Shown: positions 44,586 to 56,255, counted from the first letter of the stretch. The stretch is 64,000 nt of DNA from Myotis daubentonii (GCF_963259705.1 NC_081846.1:92454641-92518640), one strand, 5' to 3'. The notes: generated from the sequence alone by a model not told the origin. Numbers and translations are program-made.

Positions 44586-46951
44586 TGGGAGAAACCAAGA
44601 TGGCGGCATAGGTAAACACTGGAAATTGCTGCTTCGCACAACAACTTCAAAAATACAACTAAAAGACAAAACGGACATCATCCAGAACCACAGGAAGGCT
44701 GGCTGAGTGGAAATTCTACAACCAGAAGGAAAGAGAAAAGCACACTGAGACTCAGAGGAGGTGAGGAAGTCAAGTGCAGAGGTATGGAGGTACATACGAA
44801 AAGGGCTGGCAACTGAGGATGCAGTTGTCTTTCTCGTTCAGGAGGGAGTCTCAAGCTCCTGATGGCTCTGAACTCCAGTTCCGGGTGAGTCTCTGGGGAC
44901 CCAGACTCATACGGGGAGAAACTGGACTGTCTGGCATCAGGCAGAACGCGAGGGCGGCTTTCTCTTAGAGGTGCTTGCAGCAATTACCGGGACACTGAGA
45001 TCTGGGACCTCTTAGGGCAGTGCTGAGGATCAGTCATAGCTGTTTGCTCTGCCCTGTTGATTCCCTGAGACAGTGCCCCACCCAAGCTGTGCGCAGAGAC
45101 TTTTGTATATGAATGACCTGGCCTTTTGCAATCTAAAATTACCTAACAAACGGCAGCTGGGTCAGAGAGATCCAGAATATCCAAAAGAAGGCCCAAGGCC
45201 CCACAGCAGTTTGCATTGCTTCACAGCTGGGCCTCATCTGGGCACCTCCAAACCCCAAACAAAGAAGAGGAATCTGCAGATCTCTCCATAGCTCTCGCTG
45301 GGTAGCCCCAGGCAGAGGCTAAATTAGCACCTCCTTAGAGATCCAAGGGCCAGTGTACCCAGTGGTCAGAGTGGGACCATCCAGATGACAACTCCTCAGA
45401 TCCATAAGGGACACACTCAGGGGGCAGACTCAGTGAGCACCAAAACCCCACTGAAGCAAGTCTTTCCCCAGAAGGGTGTCTCCAGCACAGAAGTTGCCCC
45501 ACCATAGACACATCTGATTCTCACAGCCAATTGGCCTGGAGGTCAATTCCTCCCAGTGATACCAACTACAATCAAGGCTTAACTACAACAAGACTGTGCA
45601 CACAGCCCACAAAGGGGTGCACCAAGAGTGTCCACCTCAGGTAACTGGGGAGGTTGAGCCACTGGGCCCTATAGGACACCTAGCACACAAAGCCACTCTA
45701 TCAACACAGGGAAACAGCCAAAATGAGGAGACAAAAAAACAGGTCACAAATGAACAAAATGCAGGAAAGGAAACTACTGGATATAGAGTTCAAAACCATG
45801 GTTATAAGGTTACTCAAGAATCTTCTAGAAACTGCTGATAAATTTAGTTAGACCCTCCATAAATCTAGCGAGACCCTCAAGGATATGAGAAAGGACCAAC
45901 TAGAAATTAAGCATACACTGACTGAAATAAAGAATATTATACAGAGATCCAACAGCAGACTAGAGGATCCCAAGAATCAAGTCAAAGATTTGAAATATGA
46001 AGAACCAAAAAACAACCAACTGGAAAAACAAAAAGAAAAAAGAATCCAAAAATATGAAGATAGTGTAAGGAGCCTCTGGGACAACTTTAAGCGAACCAAC
46101 ATCCGAATTATAGGGGTGCCAGAAGAAGAGAGAGAGCAAGATATTGAAAACCTATTTGAAGAAATAATGACAGAAAACTTCCCCTACTTGGTGAAAGAAA
46201 TAGACTTACAATCCAGGAAGTGCAGAGAACTCCAAACAAAAAGAATCCAAAGAGGACCACACCAAGACACATCATCATTAAAATGCCAACAGTTAAAGAC
46301 AAAGAGAGAATATTAAAAGCAGCAAGAGAAAAACCGCCAGTTACCTACAAGGGAGTACCCATACGATTGCCAGCTGATTTCTCAATAGAAACTATGTAGG
46401 CCAGAAGGGAGTGGCAAGAAATATTCAAAGTGATGAATACCAAGAACCTACAACCAAGATTACTTTATCCAGCAAAGCTATAATTCAGAATTGAAGGTCA
46501 GATAAAGGGCTCCACAGACAAGAAAAAGCTAAAGGAGTTCATCACCACCAAACCAGTATTATATGAAATGCTGAAAGGTATCCTTTAAGAAGAGGAAGAA
46601 GAAGAAAAAGGTAAAGATACAAATTATGAACAACAAATACATATCTATCAACAAGTGAATCTAAAAATCAAGTGAATAAATAATCTGATGAACAGAATAA
46701 ACTGGTGAATATAATAGAATCAGGGCATAGAAAGGGAGTTGACTGTCAATTGTCAGGCGAAAGGGGTGTGGGGGGTGCAGGAAGAGACTGGAAAAAAATC
46801 GTGCACCTATGGATGAGGAGGGGGGGGTAAGGGCAGAGGGTGGGGTGGGAACTGAGTGGAGGGGAGCTATGGGGGCAAAAAAGAGGAACAACTGTAATAA
46901 TCTGAACAATAAAGATTTAATTTTAAAAAAGAAAGCAATTTTAATATTTAA
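44586..46951 (+). mobile_element. Half-L1 (HAL1-like) retroposon, 5'-complete
   Basis: The element starts gggagaaaccaagatggcggc, with an L1-type YY1 site CCAAGATGGCGGC at 44595-44607. It continues with a 1.1-kb 5'UTR and a decayed ORF1 (45723-46588), then passes directly to a G-rich 3'UTR and 'aataaagatttaa' near 46910. ORF2 is absent, as in HAL1 elements, which depend on L1 for mobility. The flanks 44572-44585 and 46952-46965 are a perfect 14-bp duplication (aaaatgcaaatttt), showing a complete insertion and not a deletion product assembled later. Confidence 0.88.
45723..46588 (+). pseudogene. L1/HAL1 ORF1 (RNA-binding chaperone), decayed
   Basis: Translation starts MRRQKNRSQMNKMQE, the usual mammalian L1 ORF1 beginning, and a TAG interrupts the frame at 45849-45851. 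The same frame then runs open from 45852 to 46316, through a coiled-coil-like Lys/Glu/Gln-rich segment and the RRM motif NIRIIGVPEEEREQDIENLF (46100-46159). A frameshift near 46215-46240 moves the remainder (HIIIKMP..., ILKAAREK, TYKG, LLYPAKL) to another frame with further stops, ending at TAA 46586-46588. Intact ORF1p would be a trimeric RNA-binding protein; this copy is non-functional. Confidence 0.9.
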
Positions 46952-46965
46952 AAAATGCAAATTTT

Positions 46966-47389
46966 CCTTTTAGAAACAAAATAAATGTTTTCCAACTCTC
47001 TAGTACTAAGAAAATAATTTTGTTTTAAAATTATGGGTTTTATACATGTATATTTTAAAAGTGAATAGCTCTATAGCATCCATTTATGTAGATAGTTTAT
47101 GAGACTAGTTCAGAAATGTCTTAGCTCAACATGCCAGCCTGCTGGCAAAGGGGAGGTGCTTTGTGAGAGCACCCTCAAAGCTACTGCCTCCTCAGGCCCA
47201 GAGCTGTGCTTATGTCTGGTCTCTGAACTCTGAAATGCTGCCCCTTCTCTTCACCAGGCCTCCCACCAAAATCTCCTTTTCTGCAGTTGCCTGGTGTTAG
47301 CTGTTGACACAGAGGAAAAAAACAAAGACAAGCTGTACTCATTAACAAGAAACAATGTAAAACCATGGCCTAGGGCGTAATAGCCCAGC
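46966..47389. other. No supported feature
   Basis: Unique-looking sequence after the half-L1 insertion. Confidence 0.4.
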
Positions 47390-47535
47390 AGTTAAAATCC
47401 TAGTGTCACCACCAAGGAGTGCATTTACAATCTACCTTAGATCCCAGTTTCTCTTTAAGATATTGAAGATAGAAAACATAATTGCCTCTTGCAATAATTA
47501 TGAGGAATAAATTAATTAAAGTGTGTAATATTAGA
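47390..47535 (+). repeat. MIR SINE remnant
   Basis: 'gatcccagtttctctttaagatattgaagatagaaaacataattgcctcttgcaataattatgagga' matches the MIR 3' pattern ('cctcagtttcctcatctgtaaaatggggataata...ttgtgaggattaaatga'). Confidence 0.6.
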
Positions 47536-48617
47536 CCACAATGTGGTCTGAAGATACAGCCTGCAAACCCTAAATTAAAGATAAAGCATGTAGAGAAATG
47601 AATACTGAATTTAAAATTTAGTCCAGACCCAGTACATGAGTGAAATGCTATTATTTATAACTTGCAGAACACTGTGTAATTGTTGACTGACATAACAATA
47701 TCTCTAACCATAAATACCTAACATGTTGTACAGAAGTTTATAATATTCAGTTTTGGTAGGATGTGTCGTTTATGGGTAATGCATCGGTACTGGTAACTTA
47801 CAGAAACTAAAAACAGGACAGCAGACTCAGACAGTGGAAGGGCTGGTATCACTAAAGCCTTCACATGACACTCAAATGATGCAGAACTCATCTATTTTTG
47901 TTTCCATTAGACTAATTCTTGTACCAGCACATACCTACAACCCTTAGCAAGTTTAGTTTAATTAAAACCTTAAGGACATTCAGTGCAACATTCTACAGAA
48001 ATTAACAGCTCTCCTGACAAACAGCAGCCAGGAGTTTCTGTGGCACTAACATGCTGCTGGGTGGTTTGGGCTACTCAGACATATGGCCCAAATGAAACAG
48101 CTGGGAAAACACAGCTACTGACCTTTGTACAGAGGCCAAAGTGTTAGGGCAGACTCTCTCCTAACTGCAGGCGATGGCGCGGTGCCTTCCTTTCCCCAGA
48201 TGAGAAAGGATAGACCCGTCTACTTTTCCTTAGCTGATCTACGTCACTTTGTGCACATCCTGTCCACTTGAAGCTCATCAGATTCCGGCAGAGAAAGACC
48301 TTATAGTCAAAAACTTCATACCATTCCTAAAACCAAAGGAGCACTGTCTTCACCAGTAAGGACAGCGGATGAAAGGAAACTAAACCAACATATGTTCTAA
48401 AACTATGAAATGTTTGTTTATAGAAGAGCAAAGTGAAGCGTGGACACCTTGTGCAAGTTGTCCACAATAACACATTTTAACACGGCTGTAATGAGATCAG
48501 AACCCCAGCAAAGCCATGGGTCTTCCATACAGCCCTCCAAGTCTATCAGATTATAATCTTGTCCATAATATTTAATCTGATTAAAATTTTAAACGTCCCA
48601 TATAAATTCTACAGATT
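47536..48617. other. No supported feature
   Basis: About 1.1 kb with no recognised element or exon. Confidence 0.4.
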
Positions 48618-49100
48618 AATATTTTTGTTTTCTTTTTAAATGTTTATTAAATGTATTGGAGTAACTTGAGTAATGGCATATATATTTCAGGTGTGTAACT
48701 TTATAGCAGGACATTTGTATACTCAAATCTGAGCTCACCACCTGGAGTCCAGTCTCCCTCCATCACCATATATTTGATCCCCTTTAACCTCTGTGACCTC
48801 TCCCAGTTGCCTTCCCCTCTGGTAACCACCATTTTATTCCCTATTCCTATGAGTGTGTTTGTTTGTATATACTGTTTGGTCATTTGATGCTTTTTAAAAA
48901 ATGAAATAATACAATTCTTATTATTTTCCATCTGACTTACTTCACTTAGTATAATACTCTCAAGATCAATTCCTGATATCTCAAATGGCAATTTTTCACA
49001 TTTTTATAACCGAGTAATATTCCAAAGTATGTGTACCACATCTTCTTTATACAGTAATCTGTCCAAAAACACTTAAGTGGACAGAAGGGATACATATGTA

Positions 49101-50073
49101 CTAGAGGCCCAGTGAACAAAAATTTGTGCACTTGTGGGGGGGGGTGTCCCTCAGCCTGGCCTGTGCCCTCTCGCAGTCTGGGACCCCTCGGGGGTTGTCC
49201 ACCTGTTGGCTTAGGCCAGCTCCCTGGGGGATTGGGCCTAAGCTGGCAGTCAGACATCCCTCTGGCAGCCCGGGAGCCCTCAGGGGATGTCCACTTGCCA
49301 GTGGGGACCAGACCTAAGCTGCAGTAGGACATCCTTAGCACTGCTGATGAGGTGGGAGAGGCTCCCGCCACCACTGCTATACTGGCAGCCGTCAGCCTGG
49401 CTTGTGGCTGAGCAAAGCTCCCCCTGTGGGAGCACACTGACCACCAGGGGGCAGCTCCTGCAGTGAGCATCTGCATCCTGGTGGTCAGTGTGTGTCATAG
49501 TGACCAGTCATTCCCAGTTGTTCTGCTCTTAGGGAAATTTGCATATTACCATTTTTTTATATAGGATAGAGGCCTGGTGCATGGGTGGGGGCCGGCTGGT
49601 TTTCCCTGAAGGGTGTCCCAGATCAGAGTGGGGGTCCCGCTGGGGTGCCTGGCAAGCCTGAGGGGCTGATGGCTATTTGCAGGCTGGCCAAGCCCTCCAG
49701 TGGGGACCCTCACCCCATGAGGGTTTGGCCAGCCTGGGTGTGTGGCTGACGGCTGTTTGCAGGCTGGCCACAACCTCCAGCCACCCAAAACTCCCAGTGG
49801 AGGCTGGCTGGAAGCAGGTATCTGGGATTTATTTATCTTCTATAATTGAAACTTTGTTGCCTTGTGCGGAGCCAGCCAGGGCAGGCTGGAAGTTTGGCCT
49901 CTTCCATCGCTGGGGCAACCAAGCCTCCAGCTTGCTCCAGCTCCCAGCTGCCATCTTGGTTGTATTAATTTGCATATAGTTGCTCTGATTGGCTGGTAGG
50001 TGTGGCTTATGGGCATGGCTTGTGAGCGTAGTGGAGGTATGGTCAGTTTGCATCTTTCTCTTTATATATATAA
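49101..50073 (-). mobile_element. Composite HeliBat-type Helitron (copy K) inside the L1
   Basis: The terminal CTAG is at 49104-49101 with a 'caaaaatttgtgcac' hairpin half. A complete 5' end (aaatttgcatattacc...atatagga) is at 49566, directly followed by a second 3'-like start (tagaggcctggtgcatggg) whose unit runs to about 50073. This is the same two-unit arrangement as J, D and E, reversed. Octamers are at 49537-49544 and 49968-49975; the YY1-like site is gctgccatcttggtt (49948-49962). The flanking text on both sides is L1, so the Helitron postdates it. Confidence 0.9.
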
Positions 50074-50286
50074 TTTTTTTTTTCAAAATTTTCAGGTAGA
50101 TACCCAGGGGAGGGATTGCTAGGTCATATCATAGCTCTAGTCTTAATTTTTTTGAGGAATCTCCATACTATTTTCCATAGTGGCTGCACCAATTAATATT
50201 CTTAACATTAGTGTGTGAGCGTTTCCTTTTCTCCACAACCTCTTTAACATTTGTTACTTCTTGTCTTATTGATAATAGCAATTCTA

Positions 50287-50329
50287 GTCTATGGCCATAC
50301 CACCCTGAACGCGCCCGATCTCGTCTGAT
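50287..50329 (+). pseudogene. 5'-half 5S rRNA retropseudogene (tailless)
   Basis: The 43 bases starting gtctatggccataccacc and ending tcgtctgat match the first 43 nucleotides of vertebrate 5S rRNA with a single C-to-T difference at position 6. The rest of 5S, including its internal promoter, is missing and there is no A-tail. The flanks 50271-50286 and 50327-50342 repeat gataa(t/c)agcaattcta, a 16-bp target-site duplication with one mismatch. It lies within L1 ORF2 text. This fits the tailless class of L1-mobilised retropseudogenes, in which a 3'-truncated RNA is inserted. Confidence 0.93.
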
Positions 50330-51436
50330 AACAGCAATTCTAACAAGTGTGAGGTGTTATCTCATTGTGGTTTTGATTTGTGTTTCCCTTATGACTAGTG
50401 ATACTGACATATTTTTACATATCTGTTGGCCATCTGCATGTCTTCATTGAAAAAGGGTCTATTCATGTCCTTTGCCTAGTTTTTACCAGTTTTGTATTTT
50501 TTGTTGTTGAGTTATATGAGTTATTTACATATTTTGGATATGAGCACCTTATCAGAGGTGTCACTTGCAAATATCTTCTCCCATTTTGTTGGTTGCCTTT
50601 TGGTTTTGTTGATGACTTCTTTTGCTGGGAAGCTTTTCAGTTTGATGTAGTCCTATTTATTTACTTTTGTTTTTTATCCCTTGCCTTTGGGGTCAAGTTC
50701 ACAAAAATGACACTGAGACTGAGGTTCATAGTTAAGTGTGGTATGTTTTTTTTCTGTATATTATACTGTTTCAGAATTTACATTCAATATTTCATTCCGT
50801 TTTAAGTTAACTTTTTGTAAAGTGTCAATATTAGTCTAGTTTCATTCTTTTGAATTTGGTTTTCCTGTTTTCCCAATACTATTAAACAAAGAGACTTGCC
50901 TTTCTCCATTGTATGTTTTTGGCTCCATGATTGAAATGTTATTGTCCATATTTCTGGGCTCTGTTATGTTCCATTGCTCTGTTTGTCTATTTTTCCATCA
51001 ATGCCATACTTTTTTGATGATACTAGCTTCGTACTGTTAGTTTGAATTCAGGGAGTTTCCTATCTCCAGCTTTGCTCTTTTTATTATCGGGATTGCTTTC
51101 ATTATTTGGGGTCTTTTGTGTTACTACACAAATTTGGGGTTTTTGTTTTATTTCTATGAAAAATGTTATTGGGATTTTGATGGAGATTGCATTAAGTCTG
51201 TATATTGCTTTATGAAATGTGGCCATTTTTAAATATTAATTCTTCCATCCATCTACATGGAATATTCTTCCATTTCTTTGTGTCTTCTTCAACTTCTTTC
51301 AAATTATCTTATAATTTTCAGTGTACCTGTCCTTCCCATCCTTTGTTAAGTGTATTCTTAGGTAGTGTATCCTTTTTGTTGCAATTGTAAAAGGGATTTT
51401 TCAGTCGTTTGTCTATTTCATTGTTACTATATAGGA

Positions 51437-51893
51437 CAGTGATAGCGAAACTTTTTTTTTTTTTTATTTTTACAGAGAGGAAGGGAGAGGAATAGAGAGT
51501 TAGAAACATCAATGAGAGAGAAACATCGATCAGCTGCCTCCTGCACACCCCCCACTGGGGATGTGCTCGCAACCAAGGTACATGCCCTTGACCGGAATTG
51601 AACCCGGGACCCTTGAGTCCACAGGCCGACGCTCTATACACTGAGCCAAACCGGTGCTGGCGATAGCGAAACTTTTGAGCTTGGCGTGTCAGCATTTTGA
51701 AAAAGCCTAACTTAACTCTGGCGCCGTGTCACATATAGAAATTTTTTTGATATTTGCAACCATAGTAAAACAAAGATTTATATTTTTGATATTTATTTTA
51801 TATATTTAAATGCCATTTAACAAAGAAAAATCAACAAAAAAAATGAGTTTGCATGTCACCTCTGACACGCGTGTCATAGGTTCGCCATCACTG
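51437..51893 (+). mobile_element. hAT-type MITE interrupted by a Ves SINE
   Basis: The ends are CAGTGATAGCGAAAC and the complement-like ttcgccatcactg. Inner inverted text (cttggcgtgtcagca versus tctgacacgcgtgtcat) supports a MITE. The flanks are atatagga (51429-51436) and atataggc (51894-51901), an 8-bp duplication with one mismatch, as hAT transposition makes. Without the SINE and its duplication the element is about 235 bp. It sits in the old L1. Confidence 0.9.
51456..51661 (-). mobile_element. Ves SINE inserted in the hAT MITE, minus strand
   Basis: A full Ves in reverse (tttttatttttacagagagg...gaattgaacccgggacc...gagccaaaccgg). It is flanked by a perfect 15-bp duplication gatagcgaaactttt (51441-51455 and 51662-51676), which is MITE sequence, so the SINE is the younger insertion. 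Confidence 0.97.
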
Positions 51894-52747
51894 ATATAGG
51901 CGTACAATGGATTCTTGTATATGGATTTGTAACTGGCAACCTCACTGTGTTAGTCTGTTTTTTCTAACAGTCTTTTGGTGGCGTTTTTAGGGTTTTCTAT
52001 CTATAGCACCATGTCATCTGCAAATAGTGACAGTTTTACTTCTTCATTCTCAACTTTGAAGCCTTTTGTTTCTTTTTCTTGCCTGACTTCTCTGTCTAGG
52101 ACTTCCAGTTCAGCATTGGATAACAGTGGTGAGAGTGGGTGTGCTTGTCTTGTAACTGATCTTAGAGAAAGCTTTCAGTTACTCACCATTGAGCATGATA
52201 TTAGCTGAGGCTTGGTCATATATGGCCTTAATTATGTCGAGGTATTTACCTTCTATACCTATTTCATTGAATGTTTTCAATGTAAATAGATGTTGCATCT
52301 TGTCAAATGTTTTTTCCACAGCATTGATAACATCATATAATTTTTATATTTCATTTTGTTAATTTTGTGTACCACATTGATTATTAGCATGTCAAAACAT
52401 CCTTGCATCCCTGGAATAAACCCCACTTGTTCATGGTATATTATCCTTTTAATGCATTGTTGTATTCAATTTTTTAGCATTTTGTTTAGAATTTTGGTGT
52501 CTATTTTCATTATAGATATTGGTCTGCAATTTTCTTTTTTGCATTGTCCTCATATGGTTTTTATATCAGTATAATTTTGGCTTTGTAAAATGAGTTAAGA
52601 ATTAGTCCCTCCTCTTCAATATTTTGGAAGAGTTTCAAAATAACATGTATTCTCTTTCCATAACAATTTAACCTCCTCCCACCCCTCTTTCCTTCTGATA
52701 ACCACCATACTGTTGTCTGTGTGTATAATTTTCATTTTATTTTATTA

Positions 52748-53121
52748 CTAGAGGCCCAGTGCACAGATTTGTACACCAGTGGGGTCCCTCGACCTACCTG
52801 CGGGGATCAGGTCGAAACTGGCTCTCCGACATACCCTGAGGGGTCCCGGATTGTGAGAGGGTGCAGGCCAGGCCAAGGGACCTCAACAGTGCATGAATCC
52901 ATGCACTGGGCCCCTAGTATGCATATAAGATTTTTGGTTAACCTCTCCCCGCCACCCTCTCTCCCGTTCCCTCTGAGATTCATTAGTCTGTTCCATGTTT
53001 CCATGCCTGTGGTTTCACTCCTGCATTGAGTGTCTGCCTGCTGCAAGTCAGTGTGAATCATAGCTACCAGTCAGATGGTTAAACGGTTGGCTGGTCACTT
53101 AGGGTTTCATATATATAGATT
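52748..53121 (-). mobile_element. Helitron (copy L) with two opposed 3' ends
   Basis: A reverse-strand 3' terminus (CTAG at 52751-52748, hairpin gtgcacagatttgtacac) is followed at 52888-52917 by a forward-strand 3' terminus (gtgcatgaatccatgcac, CTAG at 52914-52917). A reverse-strand 5'-type end (tcatatatataga) is near 53121, preceded by the 'gtcagtgtgaatcatagctaccagtca' block found near other Helitron 5' ends. Between 52918 and 53010 is T/C-rich text that looks like L1 3'UTR. The element may be two Helitrons in opposite orientation or one with captured sequence. Confidence 0.7.
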
Positions 53122-53237
53122 TTTTTTGCTTAATTCTTTCAACTTTTTCATCCAACCACCAACACCCCTCCTTCTGACAGCTATGACACCCCAATAAATT
53201 ACATATTTTTTTTTAAAAAAAGAAAAAAAGTAAAAGA
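53122..53237. mobile_element. Secondary LINE 3' end inserted in the L1 ORF2 region
   Basis: 'aacaatttaacctcctccc...ctgataaccaccatactgttgtctgtgtg' (52660-52730) and 'ccaaccaccaacacccctcc...gacaccccaataaattac' then an A-rich run (53190-53235) interrupt the reversed ORF2 text, which resumes at 'aggaatggtaggtattaaatc'. This appears to be an L1-type 3'UTR inserted into the older L1 and later hit by Helitron L. Confidence 0.5.
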
Positions 53238-53539
53238 AGGAATGGTAGGTATTAAATCTTTGAATGTTTTGCAGAATTCACCAGTGAAGCTGTCTGGTCT
53301 TAGATTTTGTTTTTGAGGGAGGTTTTTTATTATTGTTTTCATTTCCTTACTAGTGATCAATCTATTTAGATTTCTCAATTCTTCATAGTTCAGTCTACAG
53401 GGATTATATATTTTAAGAATTTTTGAACATTTTCTGCATTATCTAATTTGATGTCTTGTAGCTTTTCACAATATTTTTGTATAATCATTTGTATTTCGGT
53501 TGGGTCTATTGTAACTTTTCCTCTTTCATTTTTAATTTT

Positions 53540-53746
53540 TTAAACTATATTTTATTTACTTCAGAGAGGAAGGGAGAGGGAGAGATAGAAAAATCAATGA
53601 TGAGAGAGTATCATTGATCAATTGCCTCCTACACACCTCCTACTGGTGATTGAGCCAGCAACCCTGGCATGTGCCCTGAATGGGAATCAACTGTGACCTC
53701 CTAGTTCAAAGGTCAACATTGCACCACTGAGTCATGCTGGCTAGGC
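53540..53746 (-). mobile_element. Ves SINE inserted in the L1, minus strand
   Basis: 'attttatttacttcagagaggaagggag', 'atcaatgatgagagagtatcattgatcaattgcc' and a decayed tRNA-like half. The flanks 53526-53539 and 53747-53760 are a perfect 14-bp duplication, tcatttttaatttt. Confidence 0.95.
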
Positions 53747-55580
53747 TCATTTTTAATTTTATACATTTGAGACTATTTTGTTTATTCCTTAGTGAGTCTA
53801 TCTAGAGGTTTGTCAATTTTATTTATCCTTTCCAAAAATCAGCTGTTTCATTATTTATTTCTATTGCTTTGTACTTCATTTATTTCCGCTCTAATTTTTA
53901 TTATTTACTTTATTCTATTGATGTTTGTTTTCATTTGATTTTTTTTTCTTTACCTAGTTTTTTAAGGCATAATGTTTGATGTTTTTATTTGCGATCTTTC
54001 TAATTTCTTGAGGTGGACCTGTATTGCTATAGACGCCCCTCTTAGTACCAGTTTTTCTACATTCCCAAAATTTTGGTGCCTTATTTTTTCTCAATGTACC
54101 TTTTGATCTCTTCTTTTATTTCTTCTTTGACTCAATAGTTACTGATTGGCATGTTTAATCTCCACATATTAATAATTTTTCAGCTTTCTTCTTGTAGTTA
54201 ATTTTCAGTTTCATACTGTTATTGTCAGAAAATATAGTTGGTGTGATTTAATCTTCTTTAATTTATTGAGACTAGTTTTGTGCCCCAACTTATGGTCTAT
54301 CCTTGAGAATGTTCCATCTTCACTTGAGAAGAATGTACATGTTATTATTTTAGAATGGAAAGTTCTATAAATATAGATTATGCCATTTGCTCTGATGTGC
54401 CATTTAAGGCAGATATTTCGTTGTTGATTTTCTTTTGGGATGATCTATCCATTACTGTCAATGGGTACTGAGGTTTGCTACTACAATTGTATTTTTGTCA
54501 GTTTCTCTCTTTAGATCTGTTATTAATCACTTTATATATTTTGCTGCTCCCAGATGCAGGGCATATGTATTGATGTGTTATGTCTTCTAGATTGTTTCCT
54601 TTATCATTATAAAATGTCTATCTTTGCCCCTGATTACCTTTTTATCTTAAAAATCTAATTTCTTCTGATATCAGTATGACCACACCCTCTGGTCTCTGGA
54701 TCCCTATGCTGGAAGTATCTTCTTCCACCCATTCACTTCGAGCTAGATTTCCTTTACCGCTGAGATGAGTCTCCTGAAGGTGACATATAGTTGGCCTTGT
54801 TTTTAATCTATCCTGCTGCCCTGTGCCTTTTGATGGATGAGTTCAGTTCATTTAAATTCAGGGTTATTATGGATATATGAGGACTTACTATCAGTATTTT
54901 CTCTTTTTTTCTTGTTACTCTGTATTTCCATCATTTTTTTCTCTTGTGTTTCTGTTTCCTGTTTTAGTTTGTTTTTCTATGAATGTTATCTATCAGCTCT
55001 AGATTTTTGTATTGTGATTACTATTAGCTTTATGTAAAAAATAAGATATATATGTTTCCTGCCTACAAGAGCCCTTTTCTTCTGATTGCATCTTATTTCC
55101 ATTCACCTGTGCAAGGCCAGTCCTTCCCCTCTTCGCTTTTCATGCCTTTGTGTTACAAATTATCCCTTTTCTGCATTTCTTTCCAAATTATAGAAGTTAC
55201 AGTCATTTTAAAAATGCATTTCCCCCTTTCACGTATATGTTATACTTAATTGTTTAGTACCCTATTCATGAATAGAGTCACAATTATGTGCTTCTGTCTG
55301 ATTGTCATCATACTCACATGCTGTACATGCTTGTCCTTGGCTTTGGGTGCAGCCTCTCCTCCCCAGGTGGACTGTAATGCAGGCTTTGTGATGGTAAATT
55401 CCCTCAGCTCTTTTATTAATTTATTTATTTTTCATATATAAAAGATAGCATCCTGGCTTTATTATTCTTGGCTTTTTCTTTCTCTTTTTCAATATTTTGA
55501 ATATTTTATATCCTTCTCTCCTGGCTTGTACGGTTTCTGCTAAAAAACCTGATGATAATCCAGTGGTGCTGGCTTTGTTG

Positions 55581-55584
<4 letters not shown>

Positions 55585-55629
<45 letters not shown>
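55585..55629. repeat. (CT)n microsatellite within L1 ORF1 text
   Basis: A TC tract of about 22 units lies in the reversed ORF1 region. Confidence 0.98.
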
Positions 55630-55632
<3 letters not shown>

Positions 55633-56255
55633 AGTGCCTTGAGAATTCTTTCTTTTTCATTAACGTATGACAGTTTCAATACAATGTTTCTTGGATAACG
55701 TGTTTTTACATTGAGGTGATTAGGTGTTTTACTGGCTTCTTGAAATTACATTGTCCAGTTCTGTCCTCTTCCCTTGCTCTTCTCCTTTATACCTATTATT
55801 CTGATTCTTTTTGATAGAATCAGACAATTCTGGCAGAAATATTTCACTTTTTAAAACTCAATCCTCTCTCTTCTTCCACTTGAGTTATTTCTAGATTTCT
55901 GAGTTCACCAATTCTTTCCTCCACCCAGACTACTCTGTTTCCAGTGCTCTCTAAGCTATTCTTTATCACATTTATTGAGTCCTTTAGCTCCAGAATTCTT
56001 GTTTGGTTATTTTTTGCAGTTCCAGTTTCTTTGGTAAAGTACTCATTTGTTTGTTAATTTTATTCCTGACCTTACTGAGCTCCCTTTCTGAGCTTTTTGT
56101 ATCTCATGGTTTTTTGTTGTTGTTTTTTTCATAACTGCAATTTTGAATTCTATTATTTAAATCAGTATTCCAGGTCTTTGAGTTTGCTTTTGGATACTTT
56201 TTATTTTCTTTCGGACTTTCCTTTCTACTTTGGTTTTTCATGGGCATTTGAGATA

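Noticed and set aside
50398..50805. 135-codon plus-strand open frame rich in Phe, Leu and Val, resembling a membrane protein
   Set aside because: It is the antisense of L1 ORF2; T-rich complement of an A-rich LINE sequence gives hydrophobic shadow proteins.
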